NCBI GenBank assembly: GCA_016234525.1 | Contig: JACRBK010000070.1 | Coordinates: 1 to 10,865, forward strand | DNA: 10,865 bases | Reading direction: 5' to 3' | Origin: Chloroflexota bacterium | GTDB lineage: Bacteria > Chloroflexota > Anaerolineae > Aggregatilineales > Aggregatilineaceae | In this document: piece after piece, positions 1-5,727 of the stretch | Numbering within the stretch: the stretch's first letter is position 1 | Layout: every line of letters begins with the position of its first letter | Notes under the pieces: model-generated | Databases searched by the model: none | Told to the model about the DNA's origin: nothing | What the model saw: the letters and a program-made list of their open reading frames with translations, nothing else | Translations under genes and position numbers: made by a program

Positions 1-227
1 CGGCGGAACATGATCTCACCCTCGGCGATCTTGGCGACCCGTTTGGGCAGCAAGCGCATAATGCTGTGCGCGGTAACACTTTTGCCACACCCCGACTCGC
101 CAACCAGCCCTAATGTTTCCCCTTTTCGCACGCCGAGCGAGACACCATCTACGCCCCGAATCGTGCCGTCCAGGGTACGAAAATGAACTGCCAGGTCTTT
201 AATTTCGAGTATGTTTTCTGGTTTCAT
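1..227 (-). CDS. Opp/Dpp-type ABC transporter ATP-binding protein, N-terminal part (cut by window edge)
   Basis: Translating the minus strand from the ATG at 227-225 gives about 75 residues before the window ends. They begin MKPENILEIKDLAVHF and include the Walker A motif GESGCGKS at residues 43-50, followed by VTAHSIMRLLP, which is typical of OppD/DppD ATPases of the nickel/peptide/oligosaccharide importer family. The protein would hydrolyse ATP on the cytoplasmic face to drive import through the two permeases encoded just upstream. The ribosome site GAGG (234-237) overlaps the stop codon of the OppC-like gene and the start lies 8 bases after that gene, so translation is probably coupled. 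The Walker B motif, signature motif and C-terminal oligopeptide-transporter domain lie outside the window. A second ATPase (OppF-like) may follow but cannot be seen. Confidence 0.93.
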   Translation of the reverse strand, partial: MKPENILEIKDLAVHFRTLDGTIRGVDGVSLGVRKGETLGLVGESGCGKSVTAHSIMRLLPKRVAKIAEGEIMFR

Positions 228-235
228 GGCCGGCC

Positions 236-1444
236 TCAAATCGTATAGGGGTCTGCGGCATCGCGCAGACCGTCGCCCAAAAAGCTGAACGCCAGGACGA
301 CGACGACAATAAAGAGGGCCGGAGACAGCACCCAGGGATACAGCGCCAATGATTGCAAGTCTTGAGCTTCTTGAAGCAGCACGCCCCAACTCGTGGTCGG
401 CGGACGCAGCCCCAGTCCCACAAAACTCAACGCGGTTTCCGCCATAATCATCGCGGGCAGCGACAGCGTCGCCACCACGATAATCTGGCCAACCGTCGCT
501 GGAACCAGGTGTTTGAAGATAATCCGGCTGTCACTAGCCCCAGCTAAGCGAGCCGCCATCACATAATCCGACTCGCGCAGCGCCAACACCTGCCCGCGCA
601 GTTGACGTGCCAGCCAGGTCCACCCGATCAGCGAGAGGATGAGAGTGACGGCAAAATAGGTCTTCACCTGATCCCACCCCGGTGGAACGGCGGCTGAAAG
701 CGCCATCCACAGCGGAATCTGAGGGAAGGCGCGCACAATTTCGATCAGGCGTTGGATAACTTCATCCACCACACCGCCATAATAACCGGACACAATGCCG
801 AGAACAGTCCCTAATACCAGACTGAGGATCACGCCGATCAAGCCTACCGTCAGCGAAATCTGGCTGCCCAACACGATCCGCGAGAACATATCGCGCCCCT
901 GCCGGTCCGTGCCTAACAGGCTGACGATTTGATCACCATCTGCCAGAAACAGGTGAATATCACTTTCAAAAATCCCTAAGAAATTGTAGCGTTCACCCTT
1001 AGCAAAGAAGCGCAGGTATAACTTCTCGTCGGTACTTTTGTGAGTGCGCCGCAAATTTTTGTCGTATCCCGACTCGATACCATACACAAACGGCTTTATT
1101 TTGCCATCATCAATGAAATGAACCTGCTGCGGAGGCAGGTAAACATGGTCAGTATAACGGTTGGTCAGCGAGTACGGCGCAACAAAATTGCCCGCCAACG
1201 CCACGGCATAATAGAGCAGCACAATAATTCCCCCGACAATCGCGGCTTTATTGCGCCGGAACCGCCGCCAGATCATGCCCCACTGCGACGCGGCAAAGCG
1301 AGATTCTTCTTCGGTGAGTTGTTTGACCTCTGCATTCGCTTCGAGCGCCGCCTCATCTTCGGCAAGCTGGCGGTATAACTCTTGCAAGTGCACAGACTGC
1401 TGTTCAACAGCGTCATCACGAACAGGTGGCGTTGTGTCGATCAT
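236..1444 (-). CDS. Opp/Dpp-type ABC transporter permease (OppC-like, long form)
   Basis: This 402-residue inner-membrane permease pairs with the OppB-like protein to form the translocation path. It has an acidic, glutamine-rich cytoplasmic N-terminus (1-60) and a basic WRRFRRNK stretch leading into the first membrane segment (about 67-88). An extracytoplasmic insert follows (about 90-176), then the OppC signature GTDRQGRD at 178-185. The remaining membrane helices come after it, with an EAA-type coupling loop around 290-312 (MAARLAGASDSRIIFKH) and the C-terminal GDGLRDAADPY motif. OppC proteins are usually near 300 residues; the extra length comes from the N-terminus and the insert. The start ATG overlaps the stop of the preceding permease gene (ATGA, 1441-1444), and an AAGGA ribosome site lies upstream inside that gene. 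The family assignment is firm; the substrate is inferred from the neighbours as a uronate sugar or oligosaccharide, not read from the protein. Confidence 0.95.
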   Translation of the reverse strand: MIDTTPPVRDDAVEQQSVHLQELYRQLAEDEAALEANAEVKQLTEEESRFAASQWGMIWRRFRRNKAAIVGGIIVLLYYAVALAGNFVAPYSLTNRYTDHVYLPPQQVHFIDDGKIKPFVYGIESGYDKNLRRTHKSTDEKLYLRFFAKGERYNFLGIFESDIHLFLADGDQIVSLLGTDRQGRDMFSRIVLGSQISLTVGLIGVILSLVLGTVLGIVSGYYGGVVDEVIQRLIEIVRAFPQIPLWMALSAAVPPGWDQVKTYFAVTLILSLIGWTWLARQLRGQVLALRESDYVMAARLAGASDSRIIFKHLVPATVGQIIVVATLSLPAMIMAETALSFVGLGLRPPTTSWGVLLQEAQDLQSLALYPWVLSPALFIVVVVLAFSFLGDGLRDAADPYTI

Positions 1445-2424
1445 GAGTACACAATCCTTGGGTCAATCCAACCCAATATCAGGTCAGCGAGCAGGTTAGA
1501 GACCAGCAGCATCACCGCCATAAACATCAAGAAAGTCCCGGCCACGTACATATCCTGACTTTGCAGCGAACGCAGGAACATTGGCCCGGTCGTAGGGACC
1601 GTCATCACCACGCCGATCAGGATCGACGAAGAAATAATCTTAGGGATTTCCATGGCCAATACGCTGACGACCGGGTTGAGCGCAGCGCGCACCACATACT
1701 TGTTGATCACTTTACGCTCGGTCAGACCTTTGGCTCGCGCCGTAGTAACATACTGCTGGTTCAGGCTGTCGAGCATCCCGTTACGCATGATACGCATCAG
1801 TTGGGCGGTACTCGCCAGGCCCAAAATGATCGCTGCCGGCCAGAGGTGTAAGAAATAATCCCACGATTTTTCCAGGCTGCCCGGTTGGTTGATGAATTCC
1901 TTAGATTGGCTGCCCATCACATCCAGGTCAAGCACAATTCCGCCGATATACAGCCAGATAAGCGCCAACAGAAAACCGGGGACCGACAAGCCCAAAAAGG
2001 CTATCGTTGAGAGCAGGGTATCGCCCAGAGAATATTGATGAGTGGCAGAGTAGATGCCAATCGGAATAGCAAGCATAACCATGACCAGGATCGAGCATCC
2101 GCCCAGCAGCAGGGTGTACCACACCCGCTCATCGATCAGCGGCCAGACATCGCTTTTCCATTCATACGAATAACCGAAGTCCCCTTCGGGGAAACCGGAA
2201 ATCCACTTCCAATACTGTGTTAAAAAGGATTCATCCAGGCCATACCGTTCGCGCAGCAAATTCGCCTGTTCATTGCTCATCCCCCCACCACTGGACCCCT
2301 GATTCGCCTGAAGTGTATTGAGATAATCACCAGGGGGCAGTTGGATGATGACAAACGAAATGAACGAGATCGCCAGCAGCATAGGGATCATAGCCAGGAT
2401 GCGCCGCGTGATGTATGCCAGCAT
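1441..2424 (-). CDS. Opp/Dpp-type ABC transporter permease (OppB-like)
   Basis: This 327-residue integral membrane protein begins MLAYITRRILAMIPMLLAIS, the usual OppB/DppB N-terminus with its first helix at about 9-28 and the LPPGDY motif after it. The extracytoplasmic stretch includes LRERYGLDESFLTQYWKW (57-74) and GDFGYSY (81-87), common in this family. Further helices lie at about 104-127, 138-165, 193-211, 254-275 and 294-318. The EAA coupling loop that contacts the ATPase is visible at 226-243 (VTTARAKGLTERKVINKY), and the protein ends with the family's DPRI motif. Length is normal for OppB. A GAGGA ribosome site at 2432-2436 lies 7 bases before the ATG. The gene sits 80 bp after the binding-protein gene, with a hairpin between them, and overlaps the OppC-like gene by 4 bp. 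Substrate as for the binding protein: probably oligosaccharide or uronide rather than peptide, by context only. Confidence 0.95.
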   Translation of the reverse strand: MLAYITRRILAMIPMLLAISFISFVIIQLPPGDYLNTLQANQGSSGGGMSNEQANLLRERYGLDESFLTQYWKWISGFPEGDFGYSYEWKSDVWPLIDERVWYTLLLGGCSILVMVMLAIPIGIYSATHQYSLGDTLLSTIAFLGLSVPGFLLALIWLYIGGIVLDLDVMGSQSKEFINQPGSLEKSWDYFLHLWPAAIILGLASTAQLMRIMRNGMLDSLNQQYVTTARAKGLTERKVINKYVVRAALNPVVSVLAMEIPKIISSSILIGVVMTVPTTGPMFLRSLQSQDMYVAGTFLMFMAVMLLVSNLLADLILGWIDPRIVYS

Positions 2425-2460
2425 CGTTTTTTCCTCGAATATTGAACCAACGGGAGAGTT

Positions 2461-2484
2461 GGACCGGGTGCTGCCACCCGGTCC
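2461..2484 (-). other. Perfect intercistronic hairpin between binding-protein and permease genes
   Basis: GGACCGGGTG (2461-2470) and its exact reverse complement CACCCGGTCC (2475-2484) flank a 4-base loop, giving a 10-bp GC-rich stem. It starts about 20 bases after the stop of the binding-protein gene and ends 36 bases before the OppB-like start. On the transcribed minus strand the bases after the stem are AACTCTCCC, not a run of T, so it is not a typical intrinsic terminator. The likely role, by analogy with maltose-transporter operons, is to protect the 3' end of the binding-protein message or to reduce read-through, so that more binding protein than permease is made. That role is inferred. 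Confidence 0.6.
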
Positions 2485-2504
2485 TGGTTATCGAAGCGAC
2501 AGGC

Positions 2505-4412
2505 TTAGTTGCCGCCACCCTTCATGAAATAGTGTGCGGGGTCCTGCGTGCCAGGGGTCATGATGATCCAGTCAGCGGTATGTTCTTCGCCCACGTTCAT
2601 GAAGTAATCCTTCACAACCACTGGGGTCGGGACCATACCCACTGTGCCAATCGCCCACAAGCTGCTGGTAGAGAGTCTGACCAGTGCCTTGCCGATTTCA
2701 ACTTGTTTGGCCGGATCTGCCGTAACTTTGTATTCTTCGTAGAGCGCTATGGCCTGCTTGAATTCTTCGGTAGGTTCTTCACCGTCGGCGCCGCCCGTGT
2801 TATACCACTTGCCGAAGGCCGGGGCCATCCATGAGCGCGTATCGAAGGGGAACTGATAGATGGGGTCTACCATCGGGACCAGACCGCGATCGGTTGACCA
2901 GGTAGCGACCATGACTTCGTTCGCGCCAGCGCGTTCCCAGAAGATGTCGCGGGTTTCCTGCGTCAGTTCGGTCTTAACGCCAATGGCATTCCACCACTCG
3001 GTGATCAGTTCGTAGGTATCCAGTTCGCCCGAACCCGTGCCCGAAGTCTCGATCACGATCACGAGGTCAGAGCCATCGGGGAACTTACGGAACCCATCAT
3101 CGCCCTTCACCAGTCCGAGGCCATCCAGCAGTTGTTCAGCCGTCGCCGGATCATATTCGGCGTTCAAAGCTTCAATGTCTTCTTGATAGTAAGGTGACGC
3201 CGGAACAACGGTTTCGGTACGCGGTACACCCTGGCCCAGGAAGACCACATCGTTGATGGTCTGGCGGTCGATAGCCAGGGACATCGCACGGCGGAAATCG
3301 AAATTCTGGAACAGTTCGCGATACTTCATATCGCCGAAGCTCTGGTTGAAGAAGATGGTCGCGTTCGAGGCCAATGCCTGCTGCCACAGCAGCATATGGT
3401 AGCCGTTGTCTTCTGCGTTTTCCATGTAAACCGGGTACTGAGCCAGGCTGATCGCGCGATCCTGCATATCAATGTCACCCGCGATACCCATAGCATTCAC
3501 GCCCGCTACGTCTTCAACGAAGTGGAAGTAGACCTGATCAATATAGGGAAGTTGGTTGCCTTCAGCGTCCACTGCCCAATAGTAGGGGTTACGTTCCGCT
3601 ACCATCAAGGTCGTGCCGGGTTCGTACTGCGTGATTTTCCAGGCGGTCATCACGGGACGGTCGACGTTGTAATCGAAGACTTTTTCTTCGAACTGTTCAT
3701 AGGTGGCTTCGGCGTTGTATTTCGGGTGGAATTGTTCCAGATAGTGCTTGGGCGCGTAGAAGCCAAAGCGCTCGAAGCCCAACGGCCACTGGTTGCCATG
3801 GAAGGCCAACCCGACTGTTTCTGCCAAGCCGTTCGGAGCCGAGAACTTGAGGGTGAGGGTAACATCATCAACCTTCACCAGTTCAGTCAGGGTTTTCCAT
3901 TCTGCATGGATGGCTTTGGTAACGTTGGTGTCGGTTTCGATAGCTTCCCACCAGAAGAGCACATCGTCCACACTGAACGGCTCGCCATCGGACCACTTGA
4001 GGCCCTTACGATAGTGGAGAGTCAGTTCGGTGTTGTCAGCGTTCCATTCCCAGGCTTCGGCCAGACCGGGTTGAACTGAATCGTTCGGGTCACGCGGCCA
4101 ACGCAGGGTCGGGTCATAGGTGATGCGACCAAAGCAGTGGAAATCGTTCACACCGCGCCAGGCACGGTTCCAGATGCCACCGTACTCGCCGATGGTGTCT
4201 GTTTCAATACCCACGACAACGCGGGGATTTTCGGGCAGACGTTCGTCAACGGGAGGAAGTTCGCCCGCTGCCACTTTTGCGGCCAGCATAGGCGCTTCGT
4301 TGTATTTGCCATCTTGTGCAGCGGCAGGGGTAGAACGGCCCACAACGGGGAGAGCCACCGCCAAAACGACGATGAGGGTAATGAACGAAAGTAAAGCACG
4401 TCTCTTGAACAT
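2505..4412 (-). CDS. ABC transporter solute-binding protein, family 5 (SBP_bac_5), secreted
   Basis: This 635-residue extracytoplasmic receptor would deliver substrate to the two permeases. The N-terminus has basic residues (MFKRRALL), a hydrophobic core (8-24) and a probable signal peptidase I site in TPAAAQ (28-33). The SBP_bac_5 signature region lies at about 115-158 (LAEAWEWNADNTELTLHY, then GLKWSDGEPFSVDDVLFWWEA). Later segments such as FDFRRAMSLAIDRQTIN fit the second lobe of the fold. There is no lipobox cysteine, so lipid anchoring is not predicted. Length is slightly above most oligopeptide-binding proteins. AAGGAG at 4418-4423, 5 bases from the ATG, supports the start. Some family 5 proteins, for example several in Thermotoga maritima, bind oligosaccharides rather than peptides. 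With a sugar-type LacI repressor on one side and uronate enzymes beyond it, import of uronic acids or their oligomers is the best inference; peptide binding cannot be excluded. Confidence 0.92.
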   Translation of the reverse strand: MFKRRALLSFITLIVVLAVALPVVGRSTPAAAQDGKYNEAPMLAAKVAAGELPPVDERLPENPRVVVGIETDTIGEYGGIWNRAWRGVNDFHCFGRITYDPTLRWPRDPNDSVQPGLAEAWEWNADNTELTLHYRKGLKWSDGEPFSVDDVLFWWEAIETDTNVTKAIHAEWKTLTELVKVDDVTLTLKFSAPNGLAETVGLAFHGNQWPLGFERFGFYAPKHYLEQFHPKYNAEATYEQFEEKVFDYNVDRPVMTAWKITQYEPGTTLMVAERNPYYWAVDAEGNQLPYIDQVYFHFVEDVAGVNAMGIAGDIDMQDRAISLAQYPVYMENAEDNGYHMLLWQQALASNATIFFNQSFGDMKYRELFQNFDFRRAMSLAIDRQTINDVVFLGQGVPRTETVVPASPYYQEDIEALNAEYDPATAEQLLDGLGLVKGDDGFRKFPDGSDLVIVIETSGTGSGELDTYELITEWWNAIGVKTELTQETRDIFWERAGANEVMVATWSTDRGLVPMVDPIYQFPFDTRSWMAPAFGKWYNTGGADGEEPTEEFKQAIALYEEYKVTADPAKQVEIGKALVRLSTSSLWAIGTVGMVPTPVVVKDYFMNVGEEHTADWIIMTPGTQDPAHYFMKGGGN

Positions 4413-4500
4413 CTTAGCTCCTTAGTTTCAAATATTTTTTGCGGACTTTGGGATGTTAGTCGTACTAATTGATAATGCTTCGACAACACCTCCTTTGTCT
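4413..4500 (-). promoter_or_regulatory. Leader of the binding-protein/permease operon, with candidate operator-like repeat at 4455-4469
   Basis: This AT-rich leader precedes the binding-protein gene and ends with its AAGGAG ribosome site (4418-4423). It contains the inverted repeat TTAGT-cgt-ACTAA at 4456-4468. Its half-sites (GTTAG and CTAA) are those of the clear LacI operators at 5557-5568 and 5688-5699, but the centre is 5 bases instead of 2. I could not find a convincing -35/-10 pair: TTGTCG (minus strand, 4481-4486) followed by TACGAC is only a weak fit. The operon may have its own repressed promoter here or be read through from the repressor gene. Low confidence for the operator, moderate for the leader. 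Confidence 0.35.
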
Positions 4501-4525
4501 TAAAACACCGTGGAACTATCCCACG
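4501..4525 (-). terminator. Weak possible intrinsic terminator after the LacI-family gene
   Basis: Directly after the repressor stop codon the transcribed strand reads CGTGGGATAGTTCCACG (4525-4509), a 5-bp stem extendable by one G-T pair, followed by GTGTTTTAA. The stem is short and the T run is only four bases, so termination is probably partial at most. It could set the ratio between repressor message and read-through into the transporter genes. Confidence 0.3.
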
Positions 4526-4526
4526 T

Positions 4527-5528
4527 TCACGGCGCGCTCTCGCGGATTACAAGCTCGCGCTCGAAAATAATATCTTCGCATTCCCCTTCACACCCGTTGA
4601 TACATTCCAACAACAGGCTCATGGCCTGCTGCCCAACCTCATAGGTAGGGGTGCGGCAGGTCGTCAGGGCAGGGGTGACTAAAGCGGCCATCGGAATATC
4701 ATCAAACCCGGTAACGGCTACATCGTCAGGCACGCGCCGCCCTAAACTCTGGCAGGCTTGCAGTGCCCCTACGGCGTTCAAATCATTAAAACAAAACAGG
4801 GCGCTGATGTCAGGACATGAGAGCAGCAGATCCGCCGCCGCTTCTCGACCAGAGTCTACAATAGGCAGACAATGACGTGTCCATTCGGGCTTTGGGCATA
4901 TCCCGGCGGATTCCAGCGCGTCACGGTAGCCCTTCATGCGCTGCTGACCACCATACGAACGCGGCGGGCCAGCCAACAAGCCAATGTTCCGGTGACCGTG
5001 TTGCAGCAGGTGTTCCGTCGCCCGACGTGCGCCGCCTTCGTCATTTAATAAAATAGACAGGTAGTGTTTTTGGGTGAGTTTGCGGTTTACCAATACAACG
5101 GCAGGATGAGGTTCTAACGCCACCAGCAGATCATCTTCGGGCAGACGTGAGCTGCATAAGATGATGCCATCCACGCGCTTTTCTTCTAACGAACGCAGCA
5201 CGGCTAACTCGCGCTGGGTGTCTTCTTCCGTGTTACACAAAAATACGTTGTAGCCGGTGGCATAGGCTTCGTGTTCGACACCGCGCGCAATCTCGGAAAA
5301 AAACGGGTTGGAGTTGTCAATCACGATCAGACCAATTGTCCCTGTCCGGTCAGTTACCAGGCTGCGCGCGATAATACTGGGGCGGTATCCCAGGCGATCG
5401 ATGATCTCCTGGATGCGCTGGCGCGTACCTTCGCTGATTCCGTCTTTGTTGTTCACAGCACGTGAGACGGTCATCAGAGAAACACCCGCTTCGCGGGCAA
5501 CGTCGGCCATGGTAATGCGCCTGGGCAT
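4527..5528 (-). CDS. LacI/GalR-family transcriptional repressor of the uronate locus
   Basis: A 333-residue, full-length LacI-family regulator. The N-terminal helix-turn-helix is at about 4-26 (ITMADVAREAGVSLMTVSRA). The hinge helix, RPSIIARSL, is at 49-57; its leucine is the residue that in LacI and PurR inserts into the central CG step of the operator. The rest is a periplasmic-binding-protein-like effector domain, with IGLIVIDNSNPFFSEIARG (65-83), the inter-lobe motifs RNIGLLAGP (180-188) and VAVTGFDDIP (270-279), and the usual end LVIRE. The start ATG at 5528 has GGAG 8 bases upstream. It is transcribed away from the uronate enzymes, and palindromes with central CG lie over both promoters in the gap, so it very probably represses itself and the enzyme operon. 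The inducer would be a uronate or a pathway intermediate; this is inferred. Confidence 0.94.
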   Translation of the reverse strand: MPRRITMADVAREAGVSLMTVSRAVNNKDGISEGTRQRIQEIIDRLGYRPSIIARSLVTDRTGTIGLIVIDNSNPFFSEIARGVEHEAYATGYNVFLCNTEEDTQRELAVLRSLEEKRVDGIILCSSRLPEDDLLVALEPHPAVVLVNRKLTQKHYLSILLNDEGGARRATEHLLQHGHRNIGLLAGPPRSYGGQQRMKGYRDALESAGICPKPEWTRHCLPIVDSGREAAADLLLSCPDISALFCFNDLNAVGALQACQSLGRRVPDDVAVTGFDDIPMAALVTPALTTCRTPTYEVGQQAMSLLLECINGCEGECEDIIFERELVIRESAP

Positions 5529-5544
5529 GGGTTACTCCATCAAA

Positions 5545-5568
5545 GTTACCGCTATCGTTAGCGCTAAC
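5545..5568. promoter_or_regulatory. Tandem LacI-type operator at the repressor promoter
   Basis: GTTACCGCTATC (5545-5556) is followed directly by the perfect 12-bp palindrome GTTAGCGCTAAC (5557-5568). The palindrome has the central CG expected of LacI-family sites. The block covers the predicted transcription start of the repressor gene and lies 17 bases before its ATG. It matches the operator at 5676-5699 at 22 of 24 positions, in the same orientation. An overlapping near-palindrome, GCTATCGTTAGC (5551-5562), gives a third possible register. Confidence 0.82.
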
Positions 5569-5573
5569 TCTAC

Positions 5574-5601
5574 GTTATCACAGTTTTCTAAAAATTGTCA
5601 A
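5574..5601 (-). promoter_or_regulatory. Sigma-70-type promoter of the LacI-family gene
   Basis: On the minus strand a perfect -35 box TTGACA (5601-5596) is followed after 16 bases by GATAAC (5579-5574). A TG dinucleotide one base before that hexamer makes it an extended -10. The predicted start falls around 5566-5568, inside the operator at 5545-5568, which fits autorepression. Confidence 0.7.
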
Positions 5602-5644
5602 GCACCCTCAAAAAACTCATTAAAAACCGGTAAAACGGCACTGC

Positions 5645-5673
5645 TTGACAGCCAATAAAAAGCATGATATTGT
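5645..5673 (+). promoter_or_regulatory. Sigma-70-type promoter of the uronate enzyme operon
   Basis: A perfect -35 box TTGACA (5645-5650) and the -10 box TATTGT (5668-5673) are separated by exactly 17 bases, with TG one base before the -10 (extended -10). The predicted start is near 5680, at the left end of the operator at 5676-5699, so bound repressor would block RNA polymerase. The -35 box of the divergent promoter lies 43 bp to the left. Confidence 0.78.
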
Positions 5674-5675
5674 GG

Positions 5676-5699
5676 GTTAACGCTAACGTTAGCGCTAAC
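5676..5699. promoter_or_regulatory. Tandem LacI-type operator over the enzyme-operon start site
   Basis: GTTAACGCTAAC (5676-5687) and the perfect palindrome GTTAGCGCTAAC (5688-5699) are directly adjacent. The junction makes another perfect palindrome of 14 bp, CGCTAACGTTAGCG (5681-5694). CG steps thus occur at the centres of three overlapping sites spaced 6 bp apart. The block starts 3 bases after the -10 box and ends 28 bases before the first gene. It is the second copy of the operator found at 5545-5568. Confidence 0.87.
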
Positions 5700-5727
5700 A
5701 TCAACTATTTTTTGACATAAGGGATTT

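Noticed and set aside
2461..2484. Rho-independent terminator between binding-protein and permease genes
   Set aside because: The stem is good but is followed by AACTCTCCC rather than a T run on the transcribed strand, and the permease genes need read-through.
3396..4079. 227-codon open frame on the plus strand
   Set aside because: It lies entirely antisense to the well-supported binding-protein gene, has no recognisable domain or ribosome site, and is explained by codon bias of the opposite strand.
4148..4489. 113-codon minus-strand frame behind the orphan AAAGGAGGTG
   Set aside because: The GTG/TTG starts are too close to the Shine-Dalgarno sequence, and most of the frame overlaps the binding-protein gene in another register with no recognisable protein features.
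5712..5717. Second TTGACA just before the first enzyme gene
   Set aside because: It is 11 bases before the ATG, so a -10 box would fall within the coding sequence; the TTGACA at 5645-5650 has a proper extended -10 at 17 bases.
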